DNA of 64,000 nucleotides from Phoronis australis (GCA_002633005.1 NMRA01000009.1:1759858-1823857); one strand, 5' to 3'; shown: positions 11,501 through 24,405, counted from the stretch's first letter. Numbers and translations: made by a program. The notes: generated from the sequence alone by a model not told the origin.

Positions 11501-14500
11501 CACGAATCCATGCACCGAGATGCTGGCGCATCCATTTTCGTAATCCATAAAAAGTTTAATTTCTATCCGAATGATGTACTGTGTTGTTATGTAGGACCCT
11601 AGAAAAATGTCGATTTGGTTAACTTTGGAACATCATATCTCGGAAATGACCCCTAGGATTCGTATGAATTTTTTTAAAGTATTCCACATTTGTATGAGGG
11701 GCTATCAAAAATTGGGACTTTTATGATTTTCATGAAAAAAATGTAAAATGCATAAAACGATAACGAAATGGTAGTTTAGAAATCTGTATAAGCGTTTTTG
11801 AGATTTCGTCTTGAACATTTACTAGATAAAATGAATTTAGTCATGTTATTGATACCGTCATTTTGCTATGAATGCACCTTTCTTTTTTGCTAAATTCTAC
11901 CAAAAAACACATGGTCACATGACTCAATTAAAGGCAGATTGGTAAAAAGTCAAAACTCAAATTCTACAGTCTTTACACTTTCAGAAAATTTATTGATGAG
12001 TGGTTTGAGCTCTGGAGTCCCATTTGGGAGAGCCGAGTTCTAATCCTGTCTTCATTTGCTGACAATCGAGCATTGCACAATGGTGTCTCCTACTCCTCTG
12101 AGCTCGGTCTTACTTGTGAATGAGAACCTCGATATATTGCGAAAGCGATTTCAGGAGCTGTGCTAAAAAAGAATTTATTTTTATACTTTTATTGAGTAAA
12201 AGTCTATAGCTTTTTTGAGAAATGTGGCAATAGACTTGTCATAAAGTCTATACGTAAGTTGAGCTTGTTCTAAGTGCAAGTAGGCAAATGCCTCGTAATG
12301 GAATGTACAATACCTTTTCAGTGAGCTATGAGCGATCACCAATAATCAAATACAATCTACTCAAACATTCAAATGTTACATCTCAAAATAAATCAAAAAA
12401 ACATTTAAAAGGATTGGCTTACGTGTTGTCGACTATACACCTAACTGGTCGACAACGAGTGTAGATGTGTTCCATATTAGAGGTGTCGTAGGTTTTCCAC
12501 TGTTTTGGCTGGAAGGCTTTCATGCTTTTCGCCAGTTGGCTGTGGTATACAGCCGGCGAGGACGAGCTTTCATTGGCAAAGTTCTACAACAAGACAAAAA
12601 CATTTGAGTCGTTGCAAGACCAATAGTGGACTATGATGTTTTGGGACTTTTCTTAAACTGGTTTTGAAGGAAGTCCTAAACGTGTGATGACGATATTGAA
12701 CTCACAGAGTTCGGTCAAAAGACAGACTGGATGTCTGATCTGCCGTTTGAAAAATGCAAACCTGTGGTGATCGCACGTGACTGGCCAGAATAAAAGTATT
12801 TTCCACAATTTTATTGTATTCTAATTCCTCGCTAGGAGGCTGACTGCAAACTAGCACTGTTAGTACGTGTCAACTGGGTTCATCCCTCCATACCTTGGCT
12901 CAGTTTGAGTATCCATTCTGTCTAATCCTCATGAACTCCTTTGGCGCCTGTTATCTACGCTGAGCGGATTATTGGTCGTCAACAGTGGTTCAGTTTAGTT
13001 ATTCGAACTCAAGTTTGTTAAGGAAGAATACGGCTTATCGTCAATCCATCGACCGCTGCATTCGGAGGCCCGCAACGCCTCTGGGTGGCCTACGGTCGTT
13101 GTTCGGTGTAACCAATTTATGTTAAAAAGATCAACCTTTGGATTAAGCATTGCAGGTCTAGACTATTTAGAATATGCGTCTTGTCTCTCCGTGCTGATAT
13201 AGGTCTAGGGAGTCTTGACTCTTGGTGGCTGTAAACGTTAAAAATGTGTCTCATCTCAGCAGTGTTCGAAAGAATTCGATGCATAAGCCCTACTTACTCG
13301 AAAACCGTTTCCAGTTTTGAATTTGTTCAACGTTTCACCCACTTCTCGCACCTGCTCCGTGAGTTTGCGAAACTCGGCCTAAAATAGAAACGTGTTCAGT
13401 TATTAAACAGTTGTTTACCAGTTCTTTCATACTCACTGCCTTGTATATAAAAATTATAAACCAAGTTACACATTGACATCTGCACATAGCCAACGTCAGT
13501 CGCGCTGTTACCAATTGCTGGGAAAACGTGCCAATTTTCTGAATGGGTTTTGAACAGTATGACGGATAGAAAAACTGACGCCATCAAACGGAAAATAATT
13601 AAAATGGCTTCTAGGTCACGCACAATACGTTTAATCCGCCCCCACAATACGTTTAATCCGCAGTATAGACAACTTCATCAAAATTTCAACGTCACAGCTT
13701 ATGGAATTTATTATAAAACACTAAGGTCTCCAAGGTTCTTGGAATAGTTTAATATTCAGTCCTACAGAAAGGTCTTATTCTCAATATATTCCTAAAAAGC
13801 TCAATACCTTTACCTCATTAACCATTTTTCTATAATATCTTATCTGTTATAGGCAAAGTTTCGATTGCGAAGCTCGACAAAGTCCATTTATGGTTAGGTA
13901 AAATGAATTGTGGAAGGCATATTCAAATTTTTTATAAAAATAATCCTCAGATTTGTAATTTCCTCGTGATAGTGGCATGACACATAATTATCAAGCGTAG
14001 TAACACAACGATAATTTTACAACCCTGTTTTATCTTTAAGATTGTACTTTATGAGAGTCATACATGCTCAACAGTCACTTAACCTGATATTCTATGTTTC
14101 AGTCTTAATATATTGCTAAGAGGAGTCGGGCATATTTAAACTGCTTCAGATGTACGCGATGACATTAGCGATGACTCAAATCTCTGCTTCATTTTACAGT
14201 TGCCCACTAAATTGCTACACGCGGTTATTACTTTCTTCAAACTAATTTAAAGAATTATCTTGTAGCTAAGACATCTGAATGGGAATTTTTGAGCATATTA
14301 AATGCAGATCATGATGCAAAAAAATGAAAACAGCGATGTTCCAAAAACGAAAATCGAGTCTCAGTTGAATTTGATGATGAATTGATTTTCAATAAATGAA
14401 TTTGCATTAAATATCTGTGTTTGTCGTCATTTAGTTGCATGTCGCTGGCTGGTGCCATGCTTGAACGCTAGATGTCATGTTTAGGCAAGGGAACCTTCCG

Positions 14501-17500
14501 TATTTTCTCGTGAAAAAGAAAAACAATTAGATCTCGCGAAATTAAAAAAATCGCGTGCTCAGGCAAGTGTTTTGATAACATATTTCAGCCTCGAGGTCAG
14601 CAAAATTTCAGTTTTCGCTTCCTCTACCTTGGTTTTACTCGGACATTTAATGAGATCCATTTTCTTGTAACTCGTGGATAAGTTTGATTGTAGCATGACG
14701 TCAGATACATTGTTCAGCAATATCAATGCGACGTCATTGTTGCTATATGGCGTATAACTTTTATGCAACTGGGCCCTGGTATACAAATGTACAGAAGATC
14801 TCTGGTATCACTGCATACAAGTGAAGTTAATTGAATGTAATTCCTTTGTTTCTCTATTGCTGGTGAGAATTGTGAGTTGGCTTGAGAAAAGTGGTCGGCG
14901 GCCACAGTTATCATGCATCAATTGTAGGGATCTCGTATTTGTTTATCCGGGAGACTTTGAGGGAATTCAAAGACTCTTACCTTTGTTAGTCTGTTCATTG
15001 CCGGCTCTGAAAGAAGACATTCCCGAAATTTAATGCCATTCATACAAAAAGGAATTCTTGGACGTTAAGCTTCATTATATTCAACTTTCAAAAGTTCAAC
15101 TTGCTTTTCAAGTACATGAAATTTTCCAGTCAAATTATGTGGTAATTTTGACTGACCTTACAAAAGGTAGTTATCATCAAAATAGAAACTATCAAAACTC
15201 ACTTTGTTCTGAACTATCGCAGTCTCGCGTTGCGCAGTGTGACTGTGTCCCTGCCCAGGCTTTCCACTTCAGCGTGTTCTGAAACCAGTCACATGAGAAA
15301 TTGTAGACGGGTAAACTAATGTTTAGGATTAAACGTTGAGACGTTTTTTTTGTAAGAAATAAGAGGGGTTTTTGCCGTCAGTAATACAAAAATTATTGGT
15401 CACGAGACAGCAATGACATTAGCTTTCTTCATTTCAAAATCCTATGTCCCCATGCAAACGAGAAACTCCAGCAAAGTCTGCCGCTCCTGTTGGTAAGTCT
15501 TGTAATAGAACTACACACAAGTTTCCAGGGATGTCTGCATTGCGGGATGTCCACCTTGAGTGGCAGTGTAATTTTGCATAATCTCAACATTTGGTATGTA
15601 GGAGCTTGGAATTAACAATTCATTAAAGCAATCAGGTAAATTTTTTGTTCGGTGTAAAGAAATTTTATAATTATTGGCGCCACGATCACCCATTTTCTCG
15701 TTTAATGGAACTTGTGTCACATAATTGGAGGAATAAATGAATGGTTAATCAATAATTGTTTGGTGAATAAGATCATCAATAGTTGAAAAAAGCCAACAAA
15801 GGTTGGTTAAAATCAATATGATGTTATTAAGATATTAAATGATTTAGTGCAGTGCAAATTTTTATCAACGTGAACGGGATTTTTTGGTTAACTTGCCAAG
15901 TTTCCTCGGCTATTCCAAGTTCACGCACACGCGATCTTGAGATCGAGCGGAACTTCAAGTTCAAGCACAGCAAGACAACTATACTCATTCATGCACGTAA
16001 TGTCTGTAAGCAAAAATTTAACTGGCCAACGACTGATGGTGAACGTAAGGCAACGTCAAATTCAAAATGCAAGCTACGCAGTTGGTAAGCCCAGCTCATA
16101 CGAAAAGTGCGACATGATATTTACGTTGGTTAGATTTCTGGAAGTAATAAACTAAAGCAAGACTTATACCACGTTCAGATGTGAGTTGTGTGGATAATGA
16201 AACTAGGAAACACAATTACGGTAAGTCTCCAAGTAGGCGTTAATGATCTCAACAGTGTGGTGCACAGTGTAAATCGTACCTGGTCTAAAACTTTTTGCTG
16301 CAAGCTTGGTTCTGGCGTCAGCAGTCGCTTGGTATTGAAGTCGTAGCGCCAAGTGTTAGACATCCTGTCAGTAAAGATCTCTGACCTGCAATGAAGCGGT
16401 TTGAATGCCGGTTGCTTAAATATTTTATGACTGAAAAATGTCTCCCTGCGCTTCAATAAATTGACAACGCTCTTGTCTGTCACTGCAGTTTAATCTTTTA
16501 TCGCATACGTTACCGGAACCTTTTGACACACAAGGGAATATCTGATGATTTAAGTGGGTATAATTTTTATAGATAGTATCGAAAATCTATATTTATGGTA
16601 GTAATTTTAACGAGCTGTGTGGACTTTGTTTTATGTTCGTCTATTAAAGTGCTAAGCAATATGTTGCACACCAGTGGGGCAGAAATTGGCTATTTGTTTA
16701 CACAGCAATGCTGCATGGATTATTTACAAATGACTGTGTTATCAGGGTTGCACTCATTTGATTTTGATAGTTCACGCTACATGTGTTTCATTAAACAGAC
16801 TGAACTAATACGATGTGTCTAGTATGCAAAGTCGCTCAAATTCACGATGTATTTTGCTCGAAAAGCTGCTGCCAGCTTGCTCTGACATATAACTGACTGC
16901 TGTCAGCTGTTATCGTGTTATATGAACCTTTGAAATAAAACTATTACAATTACTCTTTAACCGCCTTCAGTCGTGTGGGAAAAGGACCGCTGGAAAGACG
17001 GTTCCCTGCATCATTCAGTCACTTGGTGGCGAGATCGTCTCATCCACGCCAAGGTCGGTTCACTTAAAACTGCCAAACGCACTTGAAAATCGACGGCATT
17101 TCGCGAGCCGGCTCAAAATTAGTTCGGCAATTCAGAAATAATTTACGAGAAAGGCAAGGACAAGAAATTATCAAAAGCAGAAATGAATGAATATCACACG
17201 TTAACAGCGGGTTACATTCTGACCGGATCTACGCAAATGCGCTAGTGTAAGCTCACGAAATAAAATAATTCGATATTCACAGTCCCCTGTCAAAATGCGG
17301 GAGTCTCCATGACAAAATGCCCTTTTCTTCGCAGTGACCATGTTGACCTTTTCGAATAGCACAGAGGCTTTCATTCTCTGTATCAGTTTTTGAGAAATTC
17401 GAGTTGCTCCTGTTCAGGTTGTAAATGCGCTCTCTATGTTCAGTTGATCAAATACACCGGTTGACCTCATCTTTCGGTATAGACCAATCAAGAACCATAC

Positions 17501-18600
17501 AGATGTCAGGGATGTTCACGTCATTACCGAATAGACCAATGTGTCTAATGTTACAAATAAAACTTCAAGTAAGGCCATCCAGTTTGCTGAATCCTGGGCC
17601 TGCCTTGGAAGACCACCGTCTCTAGCCGACTCTAGCCAGCTAGAGACGATGGTCACTGTCTAATTGGACAGTGACCACCGTCTTTAGCCGACTCTTGTCA
17701 GCTAGAGACGGTGGTCACTGTCTCATTGGACAATGACCACCGTCTTTAGCCAACGCTAGTCAGCTAGAAACGGTGGTCACCGTCTAATTGGACAGCGAAC
17801 ATTGCGGTAGTGGGATCGTTGGCATTTATTCCATTCAGTTTGATGGTCACGGTTATCTTGAGTTAATGTCACGCGCCAAAGTCGTCAGATAAGAAAGTTT
17901 ATGCCGGGTTCAGCAGATTAATAAAATTAACTCAGCTCGAAGTGTAGGCTTTTAGAACCAATCAGTGAAATGATAGCTTCTTTAAAATATGAATGCCGGC
18001 CTGCTAGGTTTAACCGAGCGTCTAAGTTAGGTGATCAGATGGGAAGGAAACTAACTACCGGTCAGTCATTATCAGGGAGATTCTTAACCAAGGCACATCT
18101 TTTAGCAGGCAGTATCGGTTACTTGAATAAAAAGCGATTGGTTACATTGTTAACATTGTAAATACATCGGTGGCGCAGCAATGAAATAAGTGGGAGCCCC
18201 TCAGCCCCCTATCATGGTGCGCCGCCCAAGAAACAAACTTTGCAGCTCTGGTTTCAAAAATCCGAACTAGCGCAGCGACTGTCAGATTATTAACACTTGA
18301 AGTAAATCTGACAGCATAAACGCCATGTAGCCGTCAAGGCGGGAGGAGGTCACCGAATTCACTTTAATTTTACGTCATCCAGCAGTTAACAGTAATTTGA
18401 AGTTGACCTATTAACTTTGTATGATTTAGTTCGTCATATGAAAATACTGAACATTCATAACCGACTTACCTAGACACCTGAGACTGAGAGGACTTCACAT
18501 TCCACGATTTCTTGCCGTATGTGGACACTATCCAGTTTTGAAACTCAGTCGTCATATTGGCGTCAAGCTGAACCACCTTCGTAATCACATCTGATTCCAT
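8535..18600 (-). CDS. uncharacterised protein with Cys-rich centre and repeated RPxS/TA motifs (five exons)
   Basis: Exons read on the minus strand: 18600-18470 (starts ATG), 16385-16280, 13378-13298, 12583-12441 (or to 12423 with an alternative donor), and 9984-8535 ending in a stop. All junctions are GT-AG and the phases agree (2, 0, 0, 2), giving 636 or 642 residues. I do not recognise the family. The N-terminal half is charged and partly helical. The middle has clustered cysteines (a CIMCRQKLCLGKC stretch preceded by LACVGDC) that could bind zinc. The C-terminal third is basic and carries short R-P-x-[S/T]-A repeats: RPRSG, RPKSAAS, RPVSAKT, RPKSAVT, RPQTAHT, with RPLTAR earlier. There is no signal peptide or membrane segment. 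The gene structure is well supported, but the function is unknown. Confidence 0.75.
11992..12170 (+). repeat. tRNA-derived SINE, possibly with LINE-like tail
   Basis: It lies inside the last intron of the uncharacterised minus-strand gene. The head resembles a Ser/Leu-type tRNA: an A-box-like TGATGAGTGGTTTGAGC (11994-12010) and a B-box-like GAGTTCTAATCCT (12035-12047). After about 90 bp comes a segment around GAAAGCGATTTCAGGAGC that resembles the conserved AAAGCGCTTTGAGC tail of many animal SINEs. The copy has diverged from a functional tRNA, so it is not called as a tRNA gene. Confidence 0.5.
17609..17797. repeat. 62 bp tandem repeat of palindromic units, about three copies
   Basis: Three near-identical 62 bp units run head to tail, and each is itself an inverted repeat. 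GACCACCGTCTTTAGCC and AGAGACGGTGGTC form a stem across a short loop, and units are joined by (C/T)AATTGGACAG linkers. The stem sequence resembles the subterminal stem-loop of the long-TIR elements at 45207 and 58170 (GACCATCGTCTCTATC), so the array may derive from ends of that family. Confidence 0.7.
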
Positions 18601-19069
18601 CTTGCTCGATAGAACGTCTAAATCCTTCTCCTGAGTCAACAAGGCAACGTATCTAGTCTAACACCCGTTACTGCTCGCATTGTCATGATGGCGTTGAGCC
18701 CGGCACCTATTGGCTGTTGATAGGACTGTGCAGGGCTACATTGTGTTTATTCACATATGTTTGAATAGGCCTCGACGAACTTGGTAATAAGCGGGGACAA
18801 ACAGCTCGGTTAATAAAGGACGTTTAGTTTATAGCCAATGTTTATATCCTTTGAAACGTCAATTCACTACTTATTTGCAACTGATTGAGATTTCTATTGT
18901 ACGATACAATGCGGCTACATCTAGTCTTCTGCTACGTAAATTAATTCATTACTGAAGTGCTGTACTGAATGGTTTCGAGGTGCGGATTGGATGCATAGAA
19001 ACTGAGCGTGCTCCAGCCAACTTTTCGTTCATTTGAGGTGAGAACATGTGATTTTGGCTAGATTTTTCT

Positions 19070-19145
19070 CTCGCTGGTTCCCTGCGTGCTTAGCCCAGCC
19101 AGCACGGCTACCGCCCCATCTAGCGGCACGCAGGGAACCAGCGAG
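19070..19145. mobile_element. 76 bp minimal derivative of the DUF6589/RecQ transposon
   Basis: Perfect outer inverted repeats CTCGCTGGTTCCCTGCGTGC face each other across 36 bp, and the element is flanked by a perfect 9 bp duplication GATTTTTCT (19061-19069 and 19146-19154). Its left arm continues TTAGCCCAGCCAGCACG, matching the helicase-side end of the 10 kb element (57708 leftwards). Its right arm is the complement of that element's transposase-side spacer (47722 onward, one mismatch). It is therefore an end-to-end internal deletion product that kept both distinct ends. It lies upstream of the uncharacterised minus-strand gene. The open frame crossing it is not a gene. Confidence 0.9.
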
Positions 19146-19154
19146 GATTTTTCT

Positions 19155-22100
19155 AGTCACGAGACAGCTGCTACCCAGCGTTTTACAGCTCTATGGCTCA
19201 GTGGTCACGCGAAGAAAACTTTCAGACTGAGCCGGGGGCTAGTGTAGAATAGGGATTTCCCTAGTAGGCGGATAAAAATTTATTATCGTTGACTCATACC
19301 GGGTTAGTCTTGATCAACGGATCGATACTATGCGTCAGTGTGACCTATTTATACCTACATAAAGGCTTGCATGGAATATATTGGAGAAAAGTTGCTTTGA
19401 CTAAAGTCGGAAAACATTTATGCCAGGCCTGGACGCCAAAGGTCAGTGCAGGCATAGACTATGATGCAGGTACGTGTAACAGTCAGATTTATGTTTTGGG
19501 GGTCCCTGTTCTTATTTTTGAATGGATTCATTGTTTACGGTTTTTTAAGTCGCAGAAGCCCCGAGAAATTCTGATTGAATTTCTAAAGCAAATTTATTCA
19601 AAATTTACAATTCGAAAGGCCAATTTTGTGTTATTCATAGCCGATTAATGAAATGATGCTGCTTGGTTTAATACATCAGATACCGGTACTGAGGCCGGCC
19701 GGTGATGACGGAAGCCACCATGCGGCTAACATCGAAAATAGTTTTGTATTCTGGAAACGTCGCAAGCGGAACTATCTGGTCCTTTCATGCTACACTTTAA
19801 TGTATCATTTTTCCTGTTCTCGGTGGGGGGTGGGCACGGAATCAACTGCTGCTCTGTTCCGGTCACTCAACTAAGTTCCGTAAATGTTCTGTGCCTTTTT
19901 GTCTTTGCTTATTCTCAAATGTCACGTTTTCTGTCACTCTGTGTTTATTATGAGCATCTTATTTTCTTATGTTTTTGAGATAAAACTGATCCTTATTTCA
20001 GTGAATGTACGGACTTTGACTTTGAATTAGGAACGTTGCAAGAAACGTTCCCTATTTCAATAAAATTCAATGCACAATTTATTATGCGTATCAAAGCTTA
20101 AAGTGATTTCGTGATGAAAATATATCATTCAACAGAACAGTCAGTGTTTGTACCAGTCTACAGATAGTGTTTGTACCAGTCTACAGTCAGTGTTTGTACC
20201 AGTCTACAAATGCTGAGCTCCTGTTTGCGACTGTTTCATGACACCGGCCACGATGTCACTTCTCGTCTTTATTTTTTTTAAATTACATGCATACATTTTT
20301 ACTATTCGGAGACTCTGGAACGGGTGACAATGATAGAATCAACAATTGCTTTTGGCATGTTTTTTGAAATAAAACACCCGGTCAAGCTAAGGCGCCCCCT
20401 TTGGAGGGGTGGTCAGTGATGGAATCCGTTGTTCTGCTTTTGTACATGAAATCGTTATAAGTCTAAATCTTTTCATATTAAGTTACCCCCATCATGCGTA
20501 AGTAGATAACAGAATCTTTGTGTAGTTTTAAACCGTTCTCAAAGTGAACCCTTTTGTAGGGTATAAAATCGGAAAGGCTCCTTTTCATTGGGAATGTTGT
20601 CAGAAAAGGCTGGCTGTCGTAAAGTCACCCTTCTGAGCGACATGTCCCTCATACCTTCTGCATGGAAGTAACCCCAGGGACGGGCGCAAAGTTTAAAGTG
20701 CACTCGCGTCCATCGGGTGCGCAAAATTAATGAAGCTCTGTCCTGCATTGTATGTCCATTTGTTGAGTAAAACTAGGAAAGCATTTGGACAGCTAAACTC
20801 TGCTTATACTGATACTCATAGTTTCAAGTTACATGTTTCTTTATTTTTTCCCGATTGCGACCTTGAGTGGGTGATTTTGTTGATAAAAATTGAATTACGA
20901 GATTGCAATAGCGGTTACTGAAACTTTATTTTTAGTCTTATCGGGCCGACGAATGCTAATCTTCATTAAACAAGTTGGTAATCTCTCACGAATGTTGTCG
21001 ACTCAACACTCTCTTTGTTATGGTCTTCAAAACACCCTGGCTCCCCATTTGTTTACGCGAAGTGTTACCTTGCTGGCGTAAATGCCGGTTTCGGTTTACT
21101 CGCATTATGTAAAAGAGTTCAGTTAGCACTTCCATAAAGGTAGTAAAAAAGACCTACCAATGACGTGATTGGGTTTAGGGGGAAAGGTATTGTATAAAAA
21201 AACAGTGCAGGTGATCTGATGTCATTTGCTGTGCATCAGACGTGCGCAGGCCTCATGATTGGGCCCATTGCACAAAACTTTAGGAAAACGGACAGACGTT
21301 TCCATTTGTTGCAATGCACTACATGTTGTAGGCATGTAACAGTGCCATCCAGTAGGTTGCTCCTTAGCCTATAAAAAGCCGGGCAAGACTCTACCTGGTA
21401 TTGTATTATTACATATTAGATTTAGGGGAGGGAACCCCCTCGCGAAAGCCGATATCCTAGATCCACCATTTTTACTCCTTAATCTCGTCTGACTTGTTGT
21501 TGAACGCTACTTGCCACGATCATGGTTTGAGTACATACAATTGGTTATTTATTTTCCATTTCGGTATTCATTTTGCCAGGATATGTTGGGTATAAATATT
21601 ACGACATGTGACGGGCAATGAAAGGATTTCGTAGACGCACTCGCTACAAAAGCTAAGTCATTGTTGCGTACTTCGCTTGTAATGTACGGCTTTCGTCATC
21701 TTGCTTTTGTCTGGAGAAACGCGGTCCACGGAACGCGGCCCGGATATATGTCGTTTGAAATTCGCGACGGGTAGGCAGACGAAAATTGGATGTGTGTACA
21801 CAACGTGTTAGTTGAAATTTATGAAGACATGATCTCGAAACCAGTCTTAATATTCATCTCACTTCAGCCACGATGGAGGATCAAGATCAACGATTGTCCC
21901 CATTTCGCTTCATTACGCATATGTTCCTTCACACGCTCTACATACCGTAAAACAGGTTCTCCGTTGCCAACGGGGCAACGCAAAATTGCACTTTGAAAAC
22001 CATCCACTTGCTTGATTCTGTCACCCAAGGTAAACATTCACAAGAAATTTGGCAAGTATCTGTCAAACATGTTTTTGTTGAACACCAGGATGTAAATTGC

Positions 22101-23060
22101 GACAACGCTCATTAGGCTATTAGTGAATCGAACAGGTTTTGGTGATCGATGATAAAATTTTCAATTAATAAGGACATTCTCGGTTTTGAATACACATTTT
22201 ATTAGCAAAGAAATATTTATAGTTTTCATTAAGTAGAATTGTCTCCAGATTATTTATGCTTGGTAAGTAGCTATCATATCCATACGTTTTATAACATTGA
22301 AAACCCCAAGATAAAAATTAACGGTGATGATTCAGTCAGATTTTTGGGCAATTCTGTGCTTATTTCTTCATAACATCATTGGTTTCACGATTATTAGGTT
22401 AACATTTAAATTCCATTATCTATGTCAAATCGGGTACACCGTCATTTTGATTTTGGTAAGCCTCATAAATTTATTTGCAAAATTTGCAATGAGAAGTGAT
22501 AAAATTTCTCATGGCACTTGATACAATAAACATATATTTCTTTCTAACTAAACTGTTATAACTTAGGCGGTAACATCAACTTACGTTACAAAGTATGAAT
22601 TTAAACTATAACTTTCAGCCGTGTATTTTACTGTTATTTTTTTAAAAGTAAGCGGAGCATATGTTCATTGAGTATTATTATCTTGTAGTATTTTTGCTTT
22701 TGATAACCTTCAGTTCTGCATTTCTCCGTCTTCCCCTACTCATTAACTTTTTCTTTATCAAACCATCTCTGAGCGGGCTCACGAAATGTCGATTTCCACG
22801 ACGTGTTCTTAGTGTGCCGTCTCGTGGACGTGATTGGCGGTCTCGCCTCTACGTGACCCCATACCGGTCAATGCCTTGCATTGTTAAGAGCAGACCAGTT
22901 GCACACGCTTGATCGAATTTCATTATTTTCATGACGTTACGTTAGTCACTTGTAAGAGTGTTGACATCTACTCACTTTTGTACGGGGGCTTCGTTTCCAC
23001 TCTGAATAATAACTGTGGAACAAGGTTCTAAGCAGGTACATGTTATCAGTGATTGTAACA
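19155..23060. other. intergenic, mostly featureless
   Basis: No supported exons. A 23 bp tandem repeat is listed separately at 20141. A stretch near 20620-20690 (around AAAGTCACCCTTCTGAGCG) resembles a stretch near 49566-49600 in the big transposon, which suggests an unnamed dispersed repeat. Several open frames of 60-120 codons lack domains or splice context. Confidence 0.4.
20141..20208. repeat. 23 bp tandem repeat, three copies
   Basis: The unit AGTGTTTGTACCAGTCTACAG recurs three times with small changes between copies. No coding role is seen. Confidence 0.75.
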
Positions 23061-23331
23061 CTTTAAAGGCGAAGGCAACCTTTTTTCATGTCATTTTTAG
23101 CAAAAATAAGGTTCGTTGATTATCCCAGATATATTTTTCACTTATTTACTGCTTTTCGTAATTTAATTAATTACTCGTCGTCTATTCCGGAAGTGACGTT
23201 TTGGGAGGCAAGAATTTCGCGCCAATTTCTTTTCATATAGTCTGACTGTGAGAGTAGTCGAGTCAGTCATTGTTCTACCTCGGTTGTGATAAGTTCGGTC
23301 GTCGTTTGCTTTTGCTTACGAGTCAGTCAAC

Positions 23332-23508
23332 ATGCCACGCTGTTGCTGCGTACTGGGGTGTACTCATCATCTCACGTACAGAGGAAGAACTGTCCCAATT
23401 GCTCGATTGTCCCGCGACATTCTCCCACTTGAGGGTGATCTGAGCCCCCAAACTGCTTACATTCCGCCGTGTGACTCCCTCGCCACACACTTGGCACCTT
23501 CTAAATAG
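23332..23508 (+). pseudogene. truncated THAP zinc-finger start (left arm)
   Basis: A 58-codon frame begins MPRCCCVLGCTHH, the C-x4-C opening of a THAP domain, then loses similarity after about 16 residues, where the inverted arm ends. The downstream THAP signatures (FPKD, Trp, C-x2-H) are absent. It is a broken copy within the foldback element. Confidence 0.55.
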
Positions 23509-23689
23509 TTCCAATACAAGTCCACAATAAATTTATCAAACTTAGACTCACCGATCTGTTCATTGGATGACTAACTGTCCTTTTCACTGGGTGTTGAACT
23601 GGGCCTGTATTCACTCCCACTACTCAACATCGCTGCAAGGCTGCTTACAGGCCCTGGGCTACAGACAACAGCGACAGGGCGAATCACTG

Positions 23690-24134
23690 CTAGTTCCCGG
23701 AATTGCACGCAATGGGGTACGTTCGGAGGCACGTTTGACAGTTGATGACCAGCCTCCAGTCACTGTATATAGTGGCCACAGCTCGCGAGGCTTCTCGCTT
23801 CAAAAACGCAATTCTCGGGGTTGGCGACGGGGAATTGTCGGGAATCAACAGCGACTGTATGGTACCCTTCTTCAGGCGTTGTTTCGCAGGGACCTTCATC
23901 AATCCAGCGTACATATCTCTGTCGTAATCTGACGGCAGAAAATGCTTGCCACACACTCGGTAAACCTCCACTGCTTTGTACGTCGCGTGGACGGGTAGCG
24001 CTGCGTTCTTCACATGAACGAGCTAGCGAGCTAGTACGGCGAAGTGTGTCGTCCTTCGGAAATCGACGCAAGGTACCCAAAGCGCGTGTGAGACGATAAT
24101 GAGTGCATCCCAGCACGCAGCAACAGCGTGCCAT
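23690..24134 (-). pseudogene. frameshifted THAP-domain relic (right arm)
   Basis: Reading leftwards from the ATG at 24134, the frame gives MARCCCVLGCTHYRL then LRRFPKDDTLRRT, a good THAP N-terminal half. The C-terminal half (YRVCGKHFLPSDY, with the C-x2-H pair) follows in a different frame that an in-frame stop closes on its upstream side. A frameshift near 24020-24060 therefore separates the two halves. THAP domains are C2CH zinc-dependent DNA-binding modules, as in P transposases. An unannotated intron could in principle reconcile the frames, but I see no convincing splice pair. Confidence 0.6.
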
Positions 24135-24405
24135 GTTGACTGACTTGTAAACAAAAGCAAACGACGACCGAACTTATCACAACCGAGGCAGAACGATGAC
24201 TGACTCGACAGCTCTCACAGTCAGACTATAATGAAAAGAAATTGGCGCGAAACTCTTACCTCCCAAAACGTCACTTCCGGAGTAGAGGACGAGAAATTAA
24301 TCAAATTACGAAAAGCTGTAGTTAAGTGAAAAATGTGTTTGGGATAATCAACGAACCTTATTTTTGCTAAAAGTGACATGAAAAAGGTTGCCTTCGCCTT
24401 TAAAG

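Larger units (their letters stand above)
23061..24405. mobile_element. foldback P-like element with THAP-coding arms
   Basis: Inverted arms of about 318 bp (23061-23378 and 24088-24405) bound a 1,345 bp element. Its outermost bases are CTTTAAAG on both sides, either an 8 bp target duplication that happens to be palindromic or part of the repeat, followed by GCGAAGGCAACC. Both arms contain the start of the same THAP-type coding sequence reading inwards (ATG at 23332 on + and at 24134 on -). THAP zinc fingers are typical of P-superfamily transposases, which make 8 bp duplications. No transposase catalytic domain is present between the arms, so the element is non-autonomous. Confidence 0.75.

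Noticed and set aside
19048-19230. 60-codon frame on +
   Set aside because: It runs across the 76 bp transposon derivative and its flanks; no coding signal.
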